Source of the DNA: Phycisphaerae bacterium
Lineage (GTDB): Bacteria; Planctomycetota; Phycisphaerae; JAJVII01
Assembly: GCA_022072085.1 (NCBI GenBank)
Contig: JAJVII010000026.1
Span: forward strand, 1-52,222
Direction: 5' to 3'
DNA length: 52,222 nucleotides
A program made the translations under genes and the position numbers. The notes below the pieces were generated by a model, which saw nothing but the letters and a program-made list of their open reading frames with translations, had not been told where the DNA came from and searched no databases. Positions 1-8,449 of this stretch are shown here, in pieces (the stretch's first letter is position 1; the number at the start of each line of letters is the position of its first letter).

Positions 1-468
1 CGCGTGCCGACGGCCGGCGGCGGCGCGGCCCCGGCGTGGCTGCTGCTGGGCTGGACGGCGCGCGGGGCCGCGGACTCCACGCTCTACGCCTGGCTGGTCG
101 CGCCGCGCGGCCGGCGGCTGGCCGTGGCGCAGGTCAGCCTGTCCGGCGGGGCAGGGCACACGCGGATGATCTGGATGCCGGCTAGCGGGCGGCTGGGCCT
201 GTTCCTGCCGCAGGACCCGGCGCTGCGAGCCGGCTGCAAGGCCAACGTGGCGGGGCGCGAGATTCCGCCGGCGGACCTGGCGGCGTCGGCCGTCGCGCCG
301 CCGCAGCGGTCCGGGACGTGGTACGCCCGCGACCGTTTGGTGGGCGAGGACCCGGGCCCGGGCTCGGTCTGGTGGGTCGATCTGTCGGCGCTGCTGGCCG
401 ACATGCCCGCGGAACTGCTGACCCGCCCGCAGCCGGCGACCCAGCCGACGACGGCGCCTGACCGGTGA
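1..468 (+). CDS. hypothetical protein, 5'-truncated by the window edge
   Basis: The frame is open from base 1, so the true start lies upstream; an internal GTG at 4 is only a fallback. The visible 155 residues are rich in Ala, Gly, Pro and Trp, contain a hydrophobic stretch near the beginning (AWLLLGW) and end in a Pro/Thr/Gln-rich tail typical of secreted or membrane proteins in this genome. I recognise no family. It ends 22 bases before the RimK-like gene on the same strand, so the two may be co-transcribed. Confidence 0.5.
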   Translation, partial: RVPTAGGGAAPAWLLLGWTARGAADSTLYAWLVAPRGRRLAVAQVSLSGGAGHTRMIWMPASGRLGLFLPQDPALRAGCKANVAGREIPPADLAASAVAPPQRSGTWYARDRLVGEDPGPGSVWWVDLSALLADMPAELLTRPQPATQPTTAPDR

Positions 469-490
469 CATTCACACGCCGGGTGCAAGC

Positions 491-1390
491 ATGAAGATCG
501 CCATCCTGACGCGGAACCCGACGCTCTATTCTTCGATCCGCCTGCGCGAGGCGGCCGTAGCACGCGGGCACGAGGTCCACACCGTCGACTATCTGCGCTG
601 CTTCCTGGACATCACGTCGCGCAAAGGCCGCGTGTTCTACCAGGGACAGGTGCTCGAGGGCTACGACGCGGTCATCCCGCGGATCGGAGCGGCTCACACC
701 TTCTACGGCACTGCGGTCGTGCGGCAGTTCGAGACCACCGGGACGTTCGTGGCCAACGGCTCCGAGGCCATCGCCCGTTCGCGCGACAAGCTGCACTGCA
801 TGCAGGTGCTCGCGGAACGCGGCATCGGCCTGCCGGTGACGGCGTTCGCCCACTCGACCAAGGACGCCGAGGGCGTCATCCGCGCCGTCGGCGGATCGCC
901 GGTAGTGATGAAGCTGCTGCGCGGCTCGCACGGGCGCGGCGTCGTGCTGGCCGAGACGCGCAAGGCGGCCGAGACCGTCTACGAGGCCTTCCGCGGGCTG
1001 GACGCGCAAATCCTCGTGCAGGAGTTCATCAAGGAGGCCGGCGGGTCGGACCTGCGCTGCCTGGTCGTCGGGCGGCGCGTCGTCGCGGCGATGAAGCGGC
1101 AGGCGCCCGAGGGCGAGTTCCGCTCCAATCTCCACCGCGGCGGGCAGGCCCAGCGCGTGCGCATCAGCTCGCGCGAGCGGGAGGCGGCGGTCCGGGCGGC
1201 TGCGGCCATGGGGCTGCCGATCGCCGGCGTGGACCTGCTGCGCTCGCGGCGCGGGCCGCTCGTGCTGGAGGTTAACAGCTCGCCGGGCCTGGAAGGCATC
1301 GAAGGGGCCACCGGCGTGGACGTCGCCGGCCAGATCATCGCCCTGGTCGAGCGTTGCGCCCGCGCCAACCGCCGCCCGCGCAGCAAATAG
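491..1390 (+). CDS. rimK: RimK-like ATP-grasp glutamate ligase
   Basis: A 299-residue protein of the length expected for RimK, the cytosolic ATP-grasp ligase that adds glutamate to the C-terminus of ribosomal protein S6 or to related acceptors. The N-terminus ([15 protein letters not shown]) and the middle part ([16 protein letters not shown]) match the family's pre-ATP-grasp and ATP-grasp folds. The C-terminal [13 protein letters not shown] around residues 259-271 carries the metal-binding Glu and Asn of ATP-grasp enzymes. The start follows a weak GGGTG ribosome site. The acceptor cannot be told from sequence: RimK relatives also modify F420, lysine-biosynthesis carriers or other peptides. 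None of those pathways is visible nearby. Confidence 0.88.
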   Translation: MKIAILTRNPTLYSSIRLREAAVARGHEVHTVDYLRCFLDITSRKGRVFYQGQVLEGYDAVIPRIGAAHTFYGTAVVRQFETTGTFVANGSEAIARSRDKLHCMQVLAERGIGLPVTAFAHSTKDAEGVIRAVGGSPVVMKLLRGSHGRGVVLAETRKAAETVYEAFRGLDAQILVQEFIKEAGGSDLRCLVVGRRVVAAMKRQAPEGEFRSNLHRGGQAQRVRISSREREAAVRAAAAMGLPIAGVDLLRSRRGPLVLEVNSSPGLEGIEGATGVDVAGQIIALVERCARANRRPRSK

Positions 1391-1461
1391 AATGCGCCCC
1401 AGTCGCCGGCGGCGGCGACCGGTTTGCGTCGCTTCTCTGTCATGGGGAGGTCGCCGAGGCG

Positions 1462-1737
1462 CTACGCCTTGATGATCGCGACCGAGTTCAGCGAGCCGTA
1501 GCAGTTGGGCGTGCAGACCTCGTTGTCGGGGTCCGTGATCCACTGGCCGTCGATAAGAAACTTATACTGATAGCTCCCGGCCGCCAGCGTCTGGACCGAG
1601 ACGAACTTGCCGTTGCGACGCTGCATCTGCTTGGGACGCCACTGCGTGAAATCGCCTGCCAGTTCGACCGTCTTGGCGCCAGCCGGGGCGGCTAGCTCGA
1701 ACCGAACAGTCCCCTTGCGTCCTCCTTTGGCGATCAT
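1462..1737 (-). CDS. small CBM48 (AMPK-beta/isoamylase N-terminal-type) glycogen-binding protein
   Basis: A stand-alone carbohydrate-binding domain of 91 residues. It has the signature of the CBM48/AMPK-beta glycogen-binding family: GDFTQW at 28-33, then YQYKFLIDGQW near 56-66 and the DPDN turn. No catalytic domain is attached, so the likely role is binding glycogen or targeting a partner to it. The start was set at ATG 1737 because AAAGGAAG lies 4 bases upstream; an earlier in-frame ATG at 1797 has no such site. It is transcribed alone, convergent with the RimK-like gene, from a promoter carrying a perfect palindrome. Confidence 0.8.
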   Translation of the reverse strand: MIAKGGRKGTVRFELAAPAGAKTVELAGDFTQWRPKQMQRRNGKFVSVQTLAAGSYQYKFLIDGQWITDPDNEVCTPNCYGSLNSVAIIKA

Positions 1738-1832
1738 ATCGACTTCCTTTCTCCCCTCCCGGGCGTGATCGACGCCGACTTTCGTTGCGGAATGCACAGG
1801 CCCGCGGCCTACTGAGGCGGGTCGACCCCTAT

Positions 1833-1860
1833 AGCATATCTGTGTGACGCGTCACAATAA
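1833..1860 (-). promoter_or_regulatory. promoter of the CBM48 gene with a palindromic operator
   Basis: On the minus strand, TTATTG (1860-1855) and TATGCT (1838-1833) are 16 bases apart. A perfect 14-base palindrome, TGTGACGCGTCACA at 1843-1856, fills the spacer and touches the -35 box, the usual place for a repressor. Its half-sites look like CRP sites, but the spacer is 4 bases rather than 6. The rest of 1738-2068 holds nothing else I can support. Confidence 0.5.
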
Positions 1861-2068
1861 AGTCAAGTTTGCGCTGAGCCGGCATGCGCAGGCCGTTGCT
1901 TGACCGCAAGTGCATTGAAAAGCCTATGTTGCAGGCGTTGGGTGGACAGGCCCCGCCAGCGATGCGATGTCGGATCGGCTTGCGGCGACGCGGTCGCACG
2001 CCACTTGGCCGATACTGCCCGCCGACACGGTCGGTTGCTCCTGGATCGCCCGCGAACAACGCCGGGCG

Positions 2069-4189
2069 CTACGTCGATCCCAGCACCCGCGCCAACTCGT
2101 CGGGCGACTGCACCGGTGGGCGGCAGCTCGTGCCCTGGCAGACGAACGCGGTCGCCTGGCCGGGCCGGACGCCCGGCAGGTAATTCATCGCCGCCAGCCG
2201 GGCGGCGGCGTGCGGGTCGGCCGGGTCCAGCGGCTCGGTCAACGCGGCGCCCAGCGTCGCGGACCAGGCGGCGCGGGCGAAGGCGTCGGCCTGCCCCGGC
2301 CGAGCCACGATGACCACACGCGGCGGGGGGCGGATCGCTCGGTCGGCTGCCAGTGCCCAACCCGCGACGAACAGGCCCATGTCCGCGCCGATTGCTCCGG
2401 CGAAGCCGGCCAACGCCCGCCGGGCCGCCTGGTCGAAGTCGTCGCGCCCGGCCAGCTCCGCCGCCTCCAGCAGCGCCAGGCAAGCCAGCGAATTGGGCGA
2501 CTGTGTCGGCGAATCCTCCCACGACTTCTGCGGCGTGCGCAGGATGTCCGCTTCGTCGGCCGGCCGGTCGGCGTCGATGAACCCGCCATGCTCACGGTCC
2601 TGGAGATGGGCGACGACGTGGTCGAGCAGCCGGACCGCTCCGTCGAGGTATCGGGCCCTGCCGGTGGCGGTGTAGAGCCCCAGCAGTCCGTATGCGAGCC
2701 CGGCGTGGTCGGCGAGTTGGCCGAAGACGCGGCACGCGGTCGAGCCGTGGGCTGCCGGTCCGTCGGCGGGCAAATAGTGGGCGAGACGGCCTTCGGCGTC
2801 GAAGGCCTCAGCCAGCAGGCGGTCGGCCGCCCGGGCGGCGTCGTCCAGCCAGCCCTCGCCGCCCAGCAGCTTGTGGGCGTCGGACAAGGCGCGGAGGTAC
2901 AGGCCGTTCCAGTCGGTGAAGATCGTGCGGTCGATCCAGGGCGTTGGCCTGGCGTCGCGGGCCGCCAGCAGCTTGCGTCGGCCGGCGTCGATCCGCCGCT
3001 GCAGCGTGGACGCCTCGACGCCCATCAGTCTGGCCAGTTGCTCGACGCTCTTGGCGACGTGCAGCACGTTGCGGTCGGGCGCATGGTGCATGTCGCCGGT
3101 CTCGCTGACACCGTAGTATTGGCGGACGGCCTCCAACTCGTCGCCGGACAGCAAGGCCTGCACCTCGGCCAGCGTCCATGTGAAGTAGTCGCCGTCGTCA
3201 TCGATGGTGATGTCGGCGTCCTGGCTGCCGTAGAAGCCGCCGCGTTCGCGGTTGCAGAGCACGCCCCGCGTGAAGCGGGCGACGCCCTCGGCCGTCTCGC
3301 GATGCAGGGGTTCGCCGGTCAGCGCGAACGCCCGCGCGTAGTTGCCCAGCAGGGGGGCGTTGTCGTAGGCCATCTTCTCGAAGTGCGGCACCCGCCAGTA
3401 GGGGTCCACGCTGTAGCGGTGGAAGCCGCCGCCGAGGTGGTCGTGCACGCCGCCGCGGGCCATCGCCTCCAGCGTGCCGACGGCGACGCGGCGCAGGGCG
3501 TCGGCGTCCGGCCCGCCGCGCGCCGAGCGGATCAGCAGCAGGTCGACGGCCGACGGGTGCGGGAACTTGGGCCCCGACCCGCTGCCGAACCCGCCGAAGT
3601 TGGGGTCGAACTGCCGCACGATCCCGCCGAGCACATCGGTGATGCGCTCCTCGGTCACCTGGCCGGGCTTCTCGGCGAGCTGGGCGAAGTGGCGGGCGGC
3701 CTCCTGGCCGATGCGTCCGCCGGCGGCGTCGAACTCGCCGCGGCGACTCTGCCAGAGCTGTTCGACGCGGGTGAGCAGGTCGAGCATGCCTAGGCCCGTG
3801 CCGAAGCGGTTGTCCGCGGTCGGCGGCAGGTAGGTGGCCTTGAACAGCACGTGGCCGGCGGGGGTGAGCAGGACGGTCAGCGGCCAGCCGCCGCCCTGGC
3901 TCTGGATCATCGGGACGGCCCGCTGGAGGCGCGAGTCGATGTCAGGCCGCTGGTCGCGGTCGACGCGGACGGCGACGAACCGTTCGTTGACCAGCCTCGC
4001 GACCTGCTCATGGTCATAGGTCGTGCGGTCCATGACGTGGCACCAGTGGCACCAGACCGCCCCGACGTCGACGAGCACGAGCTTGTCCTCGCCGACGGCG
4101 CGGGCGAAGGCGTCGGGCCCCCACTCGGCCCAGTTCACCCGTCCGTGATGCAGCGCGGGCGGCGTCGGGTTGGTCTGCGTTTCGCTCAT
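2069..4189 (-). CDS. DUF255 / YyaL-type thioredoxin-like protein
   Basis: A 706-residue protein of the YyaL/SPATA20 family. It has an N-terminal thioredoxin-fold domain with the family motif VWCHWCHVM (Cys47 and Cys50), followed by an (alpha/alpha)6-barrel-like region recognisable from GGGFHRYSVDPYWRVPHFEKM and KSWEDSPTQSPNS. The precise biochemical role of the family is unsettled; a redox or sugar-epimerase-like function has been suggested. Full length for the family. The start ATG is preceded by GGAG at 5 bases. It is divergent from thiE, with which it shares a 95-base intergenic region. Confidence 0.9.
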   Translation of the reverse strand: MSETQTNPTPPALHHGRVNWAEWGPDAFARAVGEDKLVLVDVGAVWCHWCHVMDRTTYDHEQVARLVNERFVAVRVDRDQRPDIDSRLQRAVPMIQSQGGGWPLTVLLTPAGHVLFKATYLPPTADNRFGTGLGMLDLLTRVEQLWQSRRGEFDAAGGRIGQEAARHFAQLAEKPGQVTEERITDVLGGIVRQFDPNFGGFGSGSGPKFPHPSAVDLLLIRSARGGPDADALRRVAVGTLEAMARGGVHDHLGGGFHRYSVDPYWRVPHFEKMAYDNAPLLGNYARAFALTGEPLHRETAEGVARFTRGVLCNRERGGFYGSQDADITIDDDGDYFTWTLAEVQALLSGDELEAVRQYYGVSETGDMHHAPDRNVLHVAKSVEQLARLMGVEASTLQRRIDAGRRKLLAARDARPTPWIDRTIFTDWNGLYLRALSDAHKLLGGEGWLDDAARAADRLLAEAFDAEGRLAHYLPADGPAAHGSTACRVFGQLADHAGLAYGLLGLYTATGRARYLDGAVRLLDHVVAHLQDREHGGFIDADRPADEADILRTPQKSWEDSPTQSPNSLACLALLEAAELAGRDDFDQAARRALAGFAGAIGADMGLFVAGWALAADRAIRPPPRVVIVARPGQADAFARAAWSATLGAALTEPLDPADPHAAARLAAMNYLPGVRPGQATAFVCQGTSCRPPVQSPDELARVLGST

Positions 4190-4226
4190 GTCGCTCCGAT
4201 CCGGGGGGATGCCCCCGCGTCGCGAT

Positions 4227-4256
4227 ATGATAGGCGCCGGCCAGACGGCGATGCAA
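4227..4256 (-). promoter_or_regulatory. promoter of the DUF255 gene
   Basis: On the minus strand, TTGCAT (4256-4251) and TATCAT (4232-4227) are separated by 18 bases, about 38 bases before the start codon. The site is divergent from, and close to, the -10 of thiE. Confidence 0.4.
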
Positions 4257-4272
4257 TCGCGTCGCGCGGACG

Positions 4273-4278
4273 TATAAT
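4273..4278 (+). promoter_or_regulatory. -10 box of thiE, suggesting a leaderless mRNA
   Basis: A consensus TATAAT is followed by only six bases (GCCCCC) and then the thiE ATG, so transcription would begin at or next to the A of the start codon. There is no Shine-Dalgarno sequence in between. The -35 region (around 4250-4256) is weak. Confidence 0.5.
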
Positions 4279-4284
4279 GCCCCC

Positions 4285-5346
4285 ATGGACCGCGACGTGG
4301 GACGCATACTGGACGCCAACTTCAACCGGGCCCGCGAAGGGTTGCGGGTGGCGGAGGAGTTCGCGCGGTTCGTCGCCGAGGACCGCCGGCTGGCCGAGCA
4401 GGCCCGCGGCTTCCGGCACGCGCTGGCCGACGCGGCCCGGCGGCTGGACCCCGACGGCTGCATGCTGGCGGCCCGCGACACCGCCGGCGACCTGGGCACG
4501 GCCGCCCCGCCGAGCGAAGGCGGACGCCGGGCGTCAGCCGGCCAGGTTGCGACCGTCGCCGCCAAGCGAGTCGGCGAGGCGCTGCGCGTGCTCTGCGAAT
4601 ACGCCAAGGTGATCGACGCCGCCGTCGCCGCCGATCTGGAGCGGCTGCGCTATCGCTTCTACGACTGGGAGAAGAGCCTGGCCGGCGCCACCGACCGCGG
4701 GCGGTTCGCCCGCGTGCGGGTCTACCTGCTGGTGACGGCGGAATACTGCCGCGGCGGGGACTGGGAGTCGGCCGTGCGGGCCGCCATCGCCGGCGGCGTC
4801 GATGCGATCCAACTTCGCGAGAAGAACCTGCCCGACGGCGAACTGCTGGCCCGGGCCCGTCGGCTGGTCTCGCTCTGCCGCGAAGCCGGCGTGCTCAGCG
4901 TTATCAACGATCGGCCGGACATCGCCCGGCTGGCTGACGCCGACGGCGTACATGTCGGCACGTCCGACCTGCCCGTGGCGGCGGTGCGCGAGATCGTCAA
5001 GAGCAGCCAGTTCGTCGGGACCAGCACGCACAACGCGGACGAACTGGAGCGGGCGATCGCAGGCGGGCCCGACTACGTCGCCGCCGGGCCGATGTTCGCG
5101 ACGGCCATCAAGCCGGAGTATGGCGTGAGCGGACCGGCCTACGCCCGTGCAGCGATCGCCCGGCTGGACGCGGAGGGCATTCCGCACGTGGCCATCGGCG
5201 GCATCACGCTGGAGAATGTAGGCGAGCTGGCGGCCGCCGGCGTTCGCCGCGTGGCCCTCTGCCGCGGCATCCTGGAGGCCGACGACGTGGCCGCCACGGT
5301 GAGCGCGTTCTCCGAAGCGATGAGCGGGGCAGGCGACGCGCGGTGA
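4285..5346 (+). CDS. thiE: ThiD2-ThiE fusion: thiamine phosphate synthase with N-terminal ThiD2-like domain
   Basis: A 353-residue two-domain protein. Residues 1-135 (beginning ILDANFNRAREGLRVAEEF) match the ThiD2 domain, known in other bacteria as an HMP-phosphate kinase fused to ThiE. Residues 146-350 are thiamine phosphate synthase, which joins HMP-PP and the thiazole phosphate to make TMP. Visible synthase motifs are VDAIQLREKN, VINDRPDIARL, GVHVGTSDLP and YVAAGPMFAT. The fusion would supply the substrate of the second step locally. It appears to be transcribed without a leader. The remaining thiamine genes seen here, thiS and thiG, lie 27 kb away. Confidence 0.92.
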   Translation: MDRDVGRILDANFNRAREGLRVAEEFARFVAEDRRLAEQARGFRHALADAARRLDPDGCMLAARDTAGDLGTAAPPSEGGRRASAGQVATVAAKRVGEALRVLCEYAKVIDAAVAADLERLRYRFYDWEKSLAGATDRGRFARVRVYLLVTAEYCRGGDWESAVRAAIAGGVDAIQLREKNLPDGELLARARRLVSLCREAGVLSVINDRPDIARLADADGVHVGTSDLPVAAVREIVKSSQFVGTSTHNADELERAIAGGPDYVAAGPMFATAIKPEYGVSGPAYARAAIARLDAEGIPHVAIGGITLENVGELAAAGVRRVALCRGILEADDVAATVSAFSEAMSGAGDAR

Positions 5347-5352
5347 CGGGGG

Positions 5353-5571
5353 TCACCCGGCCTGGTAGATGGCGGGGCGGTAGCGGGGCTCGGGGATGGG
5401 CTTTCCGTTGGCCCGGGCCGACTGGAGCCAGGCCTCCTTGGCAATCTGGACCTGGGCCACTGCCTCTTCGGGCGTCTTGCCGTGGGCGGAGCAGTATTTC
5501 AGGTCCGGGATGTCCGCGATGTACGCCCCGTCCTCTTCGCTCCAGAACACGCTGATGAAGTAGTCCTGCAT
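5353..5571 (-). CDS. hicB: HicB-family antitoxin
   Basis: A 72-residue HicB-like protein: DYFISVFWSEEDGAYIADIP and the GKTPEEAVAQVQIA helix are the usual partial RNase-H-fold antitoxin signature. It lacks an obvious C-terminal DNA-binding domain, so any autoregulation would need another factor or the short form of the family. It starts 3 bases after the hicA stop, forming a two-gene toxin-antitoxin operon with the toxin first, the common order for hicAB. Confidence 0.85.
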   Translation of the reverse strand: MQDYFISVFWSEEDGAYIADIPDLKYCSAHGKTPEEAVAQVQIAKEAWLQSARANGKPIPEPRYRPAIYQAG

Positions 5572-5574
5572 GGC

Positions 5575-5826
5575 CTAGTCTTTCAGTTCGAGGTTGTAGT
5601 CCTCGACCAACTGGAGCAATTGCCGCACCTGGTATGGCTTCGCGTCCTTGCCTTCCGGCTGGAGATTCAGCAGTTCGTCAACTCCCGGATGAACGAACAA
5701 TCGGTGACTTCCCGCTTGCCGATCGAACACGAACCCGAAGCCCTCCACCAGGGCAACCAGATCGGCGAACCGGATGTTCTTCAAATTTCCGTTTGCGATC
5801 CGTTGCAGCAACTTCCTGCGGTTCAC
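5575..5826 (-). CDS. hicA: HicA-family mRNA interferase toxin
   Basis: An 83-residue YcfA/HicA-like protein with the dsRBD-fold signature: the catalytic His41 sits in AGSHRLFVHPG, followed by LNLQPEGKDAKPYQVRQLL. HicA toxins cleave mRNA and are neutralised by HicB. The start is GTG at 5826, with GAGGGG 8 bases upstream. The gene begins 52 bases downstream of the 3' end of tRNA-Thr on the same strand. Confidence 0.85.
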   Translation of the reverse strand: MNRRKLLQRIANGNLKNIRFADLVALVEGFGFVFDRQAGSHRLFVHPGVDELLNLQPEGKDAKPYQVRQLLQLVEDYNLELKD

Positions 5827-5840
5827 TCTTCCAACCCCTC

Positions 5841-5846
5841 ATTATA
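5841..5846 (-). promoter_or_regulatory. -10 box upstream of hicAB
   Basis: A perfect TATAAT on the minus strand lies between the tRNA-Thr 3' end and the hicA GTG. No convincing -35 hexamer is seen at 16-18 bases, so a weak or activator-dependent promoter, or read-through from the tRNA, are both possible. Confidence 0.35.
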
Positions 5847-5877
5847 GCGGGTTCCAAGGGAATTCCGGGAAGACGAT

Positions 5878-5949
5878 AGCCAGCGGTGGGACTTGAACCC
5901 ACAACCGCGGCTTTACAAAAGCCGTGCTCTGCCGTTGAGCTACGCTGGC
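5878..5949 (-). tRNA. trnT: tRNA-Thr (anticodon TGT)
   Basis: A 72-base cloverleaf on the minus strand. Acceptor arms GCCAGCG and CGCTGGC pair fully, with discriminator T. D-arm: GCTCAACGGCAGAGC. Anticodon arm: CGGCT with loop TTTGTAA. T-arm: GGTTCAAGTCC. The anticodon TGT (complement of 5915-5917) reads ACA threonine codons. CCA is not encoded. Confidence 0.95.
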
Positions 5950-6020
5950 GGCGGCGACATTGTAGCATACATCGGCCCGGGCGGGGCCGGCAGCGACCAA
6001 ATTCGGGCGGCGCGCAGGGG

Positions 6021-7079
6021 TCAATGCTCGTGCGGGGCCGGCGGCGGCGGGGGCGGGGCGGCTGTGAGCCAGGCCTGTCGCGGCGGGCCGATCAGCAGCG
6101 GCTCCTCCGTGCTCGCGGGCGGCACGAGCGGCGGCAGGGCCAACTCGGCTTGCAGCTTCTGCGTCTGCGGGTCGATCGCCGGCGCCCGGATTCCGGGCGG
6201 CACGATCCTTGGCAGCGGGAGGGGTTCGCCCTTGACCACGATGACCTGCTCGATCGGGCCCGGGGCCGGCCACTCGATCGGCTGGGCGTAGGGCGGCGGC
6301 AGTGCTCCGGCCAGGTCCGGGACCATGTTCAGCCGCCAGCCGGGCTTTTCATTGGCGGCTAGGTTGGCCAGCTCGGGCAGGTCCAATTCCTGGGCCACCT
6401 TGCCGTAGTAGTCCGCGATGTCCTGCTCGGTCCAATACTGATAGATCAGCCGCATGGAATAGATTCGGTCCGGTCCGGGCCGGTCGGCCGCCGGCGTCAC
6501 GCGGACGTTCAGCGACACCAGCAGCAGCACGGGCGAAAGGAACCGCGTCCGCGAGTAGATCTCGACGCTGCGGATCCGCCCGTGCGCGGCGATCCAGCGG
6601 CTCCACGTCCAGTTCCAGTAGGCCGACGGGACCTTGTCGCGGAGTTCCGGCGAGGCCTGGGCGAAGATCGCGTCCCACTGCTCATGCTCGATCCAGCCGG
6701 AACACTCGCGGGCCAACTCCGCGACGGCGGCGATGTCCTGCTGGCGGTCGCGGTAGGCCTTAAGCTGGATGATGGCGGCCGACCCGCCGACGGCGACCGC
6801 GAGGATGACCGCCGCCAGCGCGACCCGCCGACCGGTCAGCGTGCCGGCGCTGGTCGCGATGTAGTAGAGCGACAGGGCGGCCAGCGCCACCGCGATGGCC
6901 GGGGCGACCAGGCCCCAGGTCCAGATCAGCCCCAGCCAACTGAACAGCGCGGCGACGACAGCCGTGACGGCCAGTCGGCTGATCGCGGCGTAGTCGCTGG
7001 GCGAGGCCCCGGCGATGCGCGAGAAGGCGAACTCGCGGCGGGGCACGGGCGTTGCGGCATGTTCGGTCGGCTGAGCCAT
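6021..7079 (-). CDS. hypothetical membrane protein with Pro-rich C-terminus
   Basis: A 352-residue protein I cannot assign. Residues 1-30 are cytosolic-looking. Three hydrophobic segments follow (about 32-50, 53-75 and 85-106), then a globular region of about 140 residues (QWDAIFAQASPELRDKVPSAYW) that could be a NTF2/DUF4864-like fold, and then a long proline-rich tail ending in a poly-Pro stretch (PPPPPPAPHEH). It ends 71 bases from the tRNA and starts 18 bases after the stop of the phosphatase gene on the same strand, so it is probably co-transcribed with that gene. Confidence 0.6.
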   Translation of the reverse strand: MAQPTEHAATPVPRREFAFSRIAGASPSDYAAISRLAVTAVVAALFSWLGLIWTWGLVAPAIAVALAALSLYYIATSAGTLTGRRVALAAVILAVAVGGSAAIIQLKAYRDRQQDIAAVAELARECSGWIEHEQWDAIFAQASPELRDKVPSAYWNWTWSRWIAAHGRIRSVEIYSRTRFLSPVLLLVSLNVRVTPAADRPGPDRIYSMRLIYQYWTEQDIADYYGKVAQELDLPELANLAANEKPGWRLNMVPDLAGALPPPYAQPIEWPAPGPIEQVIVVKGEPLPLPRIVPPGIRAPAIDPQTQKLQAELALPPLVPPASTEEPLLIGPPRQAWLTAAPPPPPPAPHEH

Positions 7080-7097
7080 GGGGCGGCGAAATCTCCT

Positions 7098-8369
7098 CTA
7101 TACCTTACGTATCAGAACCGCGGTCAGATCGTCAAGCTGCGGGGCGCCGTTGGCGAAATCCTGCACGCGGTCGCGCAGGTCCAGGATCGCCTCGCGCGGC
7201 GGCAGGTGGCGGGTCTGGCGGATCCAGTCGGCGACTCGCCCGTCGCCGAACTGCTCGCCCGCGACATTGGGATACTCGGTGAACCCGTCGGTCATGATCA
7301 GGAACTGGTCGCCCGGGGCCAGGTCGATCGGGTCGGCCGCCGGGATCGGCATGTCCTCCATGATCCCCATCGGCAGGCCGGTCGCCGGCAGTTCGACGAT
7401 GCTGTCGTCGGCTGCCCGGTAGAGCAGCATCGGCCCGTGCCCGCCGCTGGCCCAAGTCAGGCGGCCGCACCCGGGCTCGATGATGCCGAAGAAGGCCGTC
7501 ACGAACTTGTCGTCCGGCAGGTCGGCGGTGAGGATGCGGTTGACCGCGTCCATCGTGACGCCCAGGTGGGCGGCGTCCACGGCCGTGGCCCGGAACAGCG
7601 CCCGGGCCTCGGCCACCACCAGCGCCGGGGCGATGCCGTGCCCGGTCGCGTCTGCCACCAGCACGCCCAGCGCCCCCGCGTCGCCGGGCAGCGCGAAGAA
7701 GTCGTAGCAGTCGCCGCCGGTCTCGTCGGCCGGCTGGTTCCACCCCGCGATCGCCAGGCCCGCAAGCGTCGGATCCTCCGACGGCAGCAGGTTCTGCTGG
7801 ATGTCGCGGGCCAGCGACAGCTCGCGTTCCAGCCGCTGCTTCTCGATCATCGCCACCAGCAGCCGCCCGCGCTGGAGGGCGACGCCGGCCTGGGCGGCGA
7901 GCATCTCGGCCAGCGCGGTGTCGTAGTCGTCGAACGGGCGGCCGCGCTTGTTGAGCACCTGGAGCACGCCGACCAGGTCGCCCTCGTAGTCGATCAGCGG
8001 AACCGAGAGGATGCTGCGCGTGCGGAAGCCGGTCTTGCGGTCGACCTCCGGGTTGAAGCGGTCGTCGGCGTAGGCGTCGGGAACGTTGACGATCTCGCGC
8101 GTGCGGGCCGACGCACCGGCGATGCCGCGGTCGATCGGCACGCGGAGCGACTCGACGCCGGTGGCCAGCCGGATGAACAGCTCCTCCGCCGCCGGGTCGT
8201 AGAGGAAGATGCTGGCCCGCTCGGCGTCGAGGATGCCGCGGGCGTGGTCGAGGATCATCGCCAGCAGTTCGTCCAGGTCGCTGGTGGCCGCCAGGCGGCG
8301 CGACACCTCCAGCAGGCGGAGCAGGTCGCTCTGCTGGGCGGCGGTCGACTTGCCTGCCTTCTCGCCCAT
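7098..8369 (-). CDS. GAF domain plus SpoIIE-type PP2C serine phosphatase
   Basis: A 423-residue signalling phosphatase. Residues 30-170 form a GAF sensor domain (ILDAERASIFLYDP, SILSVPLIDYEGDLVGVLQV). A coiled-coil linker at 172-195 (IEKQRLERELSLARDIQQNL) leads to a SpoIIE/RsbU phosphatase domain at 200-423. Metal-binding acidic residues are visible at Asp220 (ETGGDCYDFF), Asp240 (VLVADATGHG) and in MTDGFTEY. The family dephosphorylates anti-anti-sigma factors in partner-switch pathways; no anti-sigma partner is encoded here. Confidence 0.9.
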   Translation of the reverse strand: MGEKAGKSTAAQQSDLLRLLEVSRRLAATSDLDELLAMILDHARGILDAERASIFLYDPAAEELFIRLATGVESLRVPIDRGIAGASARTREIVNVPDAYADDRFNPEVDRKTGFRTRSILSVPLIDYEGDLVGVLQVLNKRGRPFDDYDTALAEMLAAQAGVALQRGRLLVAMIEKQRLERELSLARDIQQNLLPSEDPTLAGLAIAGWNQPADETGGDCYDFFALPGDAGALGVLVADATGHGIAPALVVAEARALFRATAVDAAHLGVTMDAVNRILTADLPDDKFVTAFFGIIEPGCGRLTWASGGHGPMLLYRAADDSIVELPATGLPMGIMEDMPIPAADPIDLAPGDQFLIMTDGFTEYPNVAGEQFGDGRVADWIRQTRHLPPREAILDLRDRVQDFANGAPQLDDLTAVLIRKV

Positions 8370-8449
8370 AATCAGCCGACGGCTAAAGATTTCGACCCCC
8401 GAACGCCGATGAACAGCAAGCCCGATCGCCGAACCGCGGGAGACCTGAC

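Noticed and set aside
182-1543. Long open frame on the minus strand opposite the RimK-like gene
   Set aside because: High-GC shadow frame: Arg/Pro/Ala-rich translation without any domain, and the plus strand encodes a clear RimK relative.
1843-1856. CRP binding site
   Set aside because: Half-sites match TGTGA/TCACA, but the spacer is 4 bases and not 6, so a CRP site is not supported; kept only as an unassigned palindrome.
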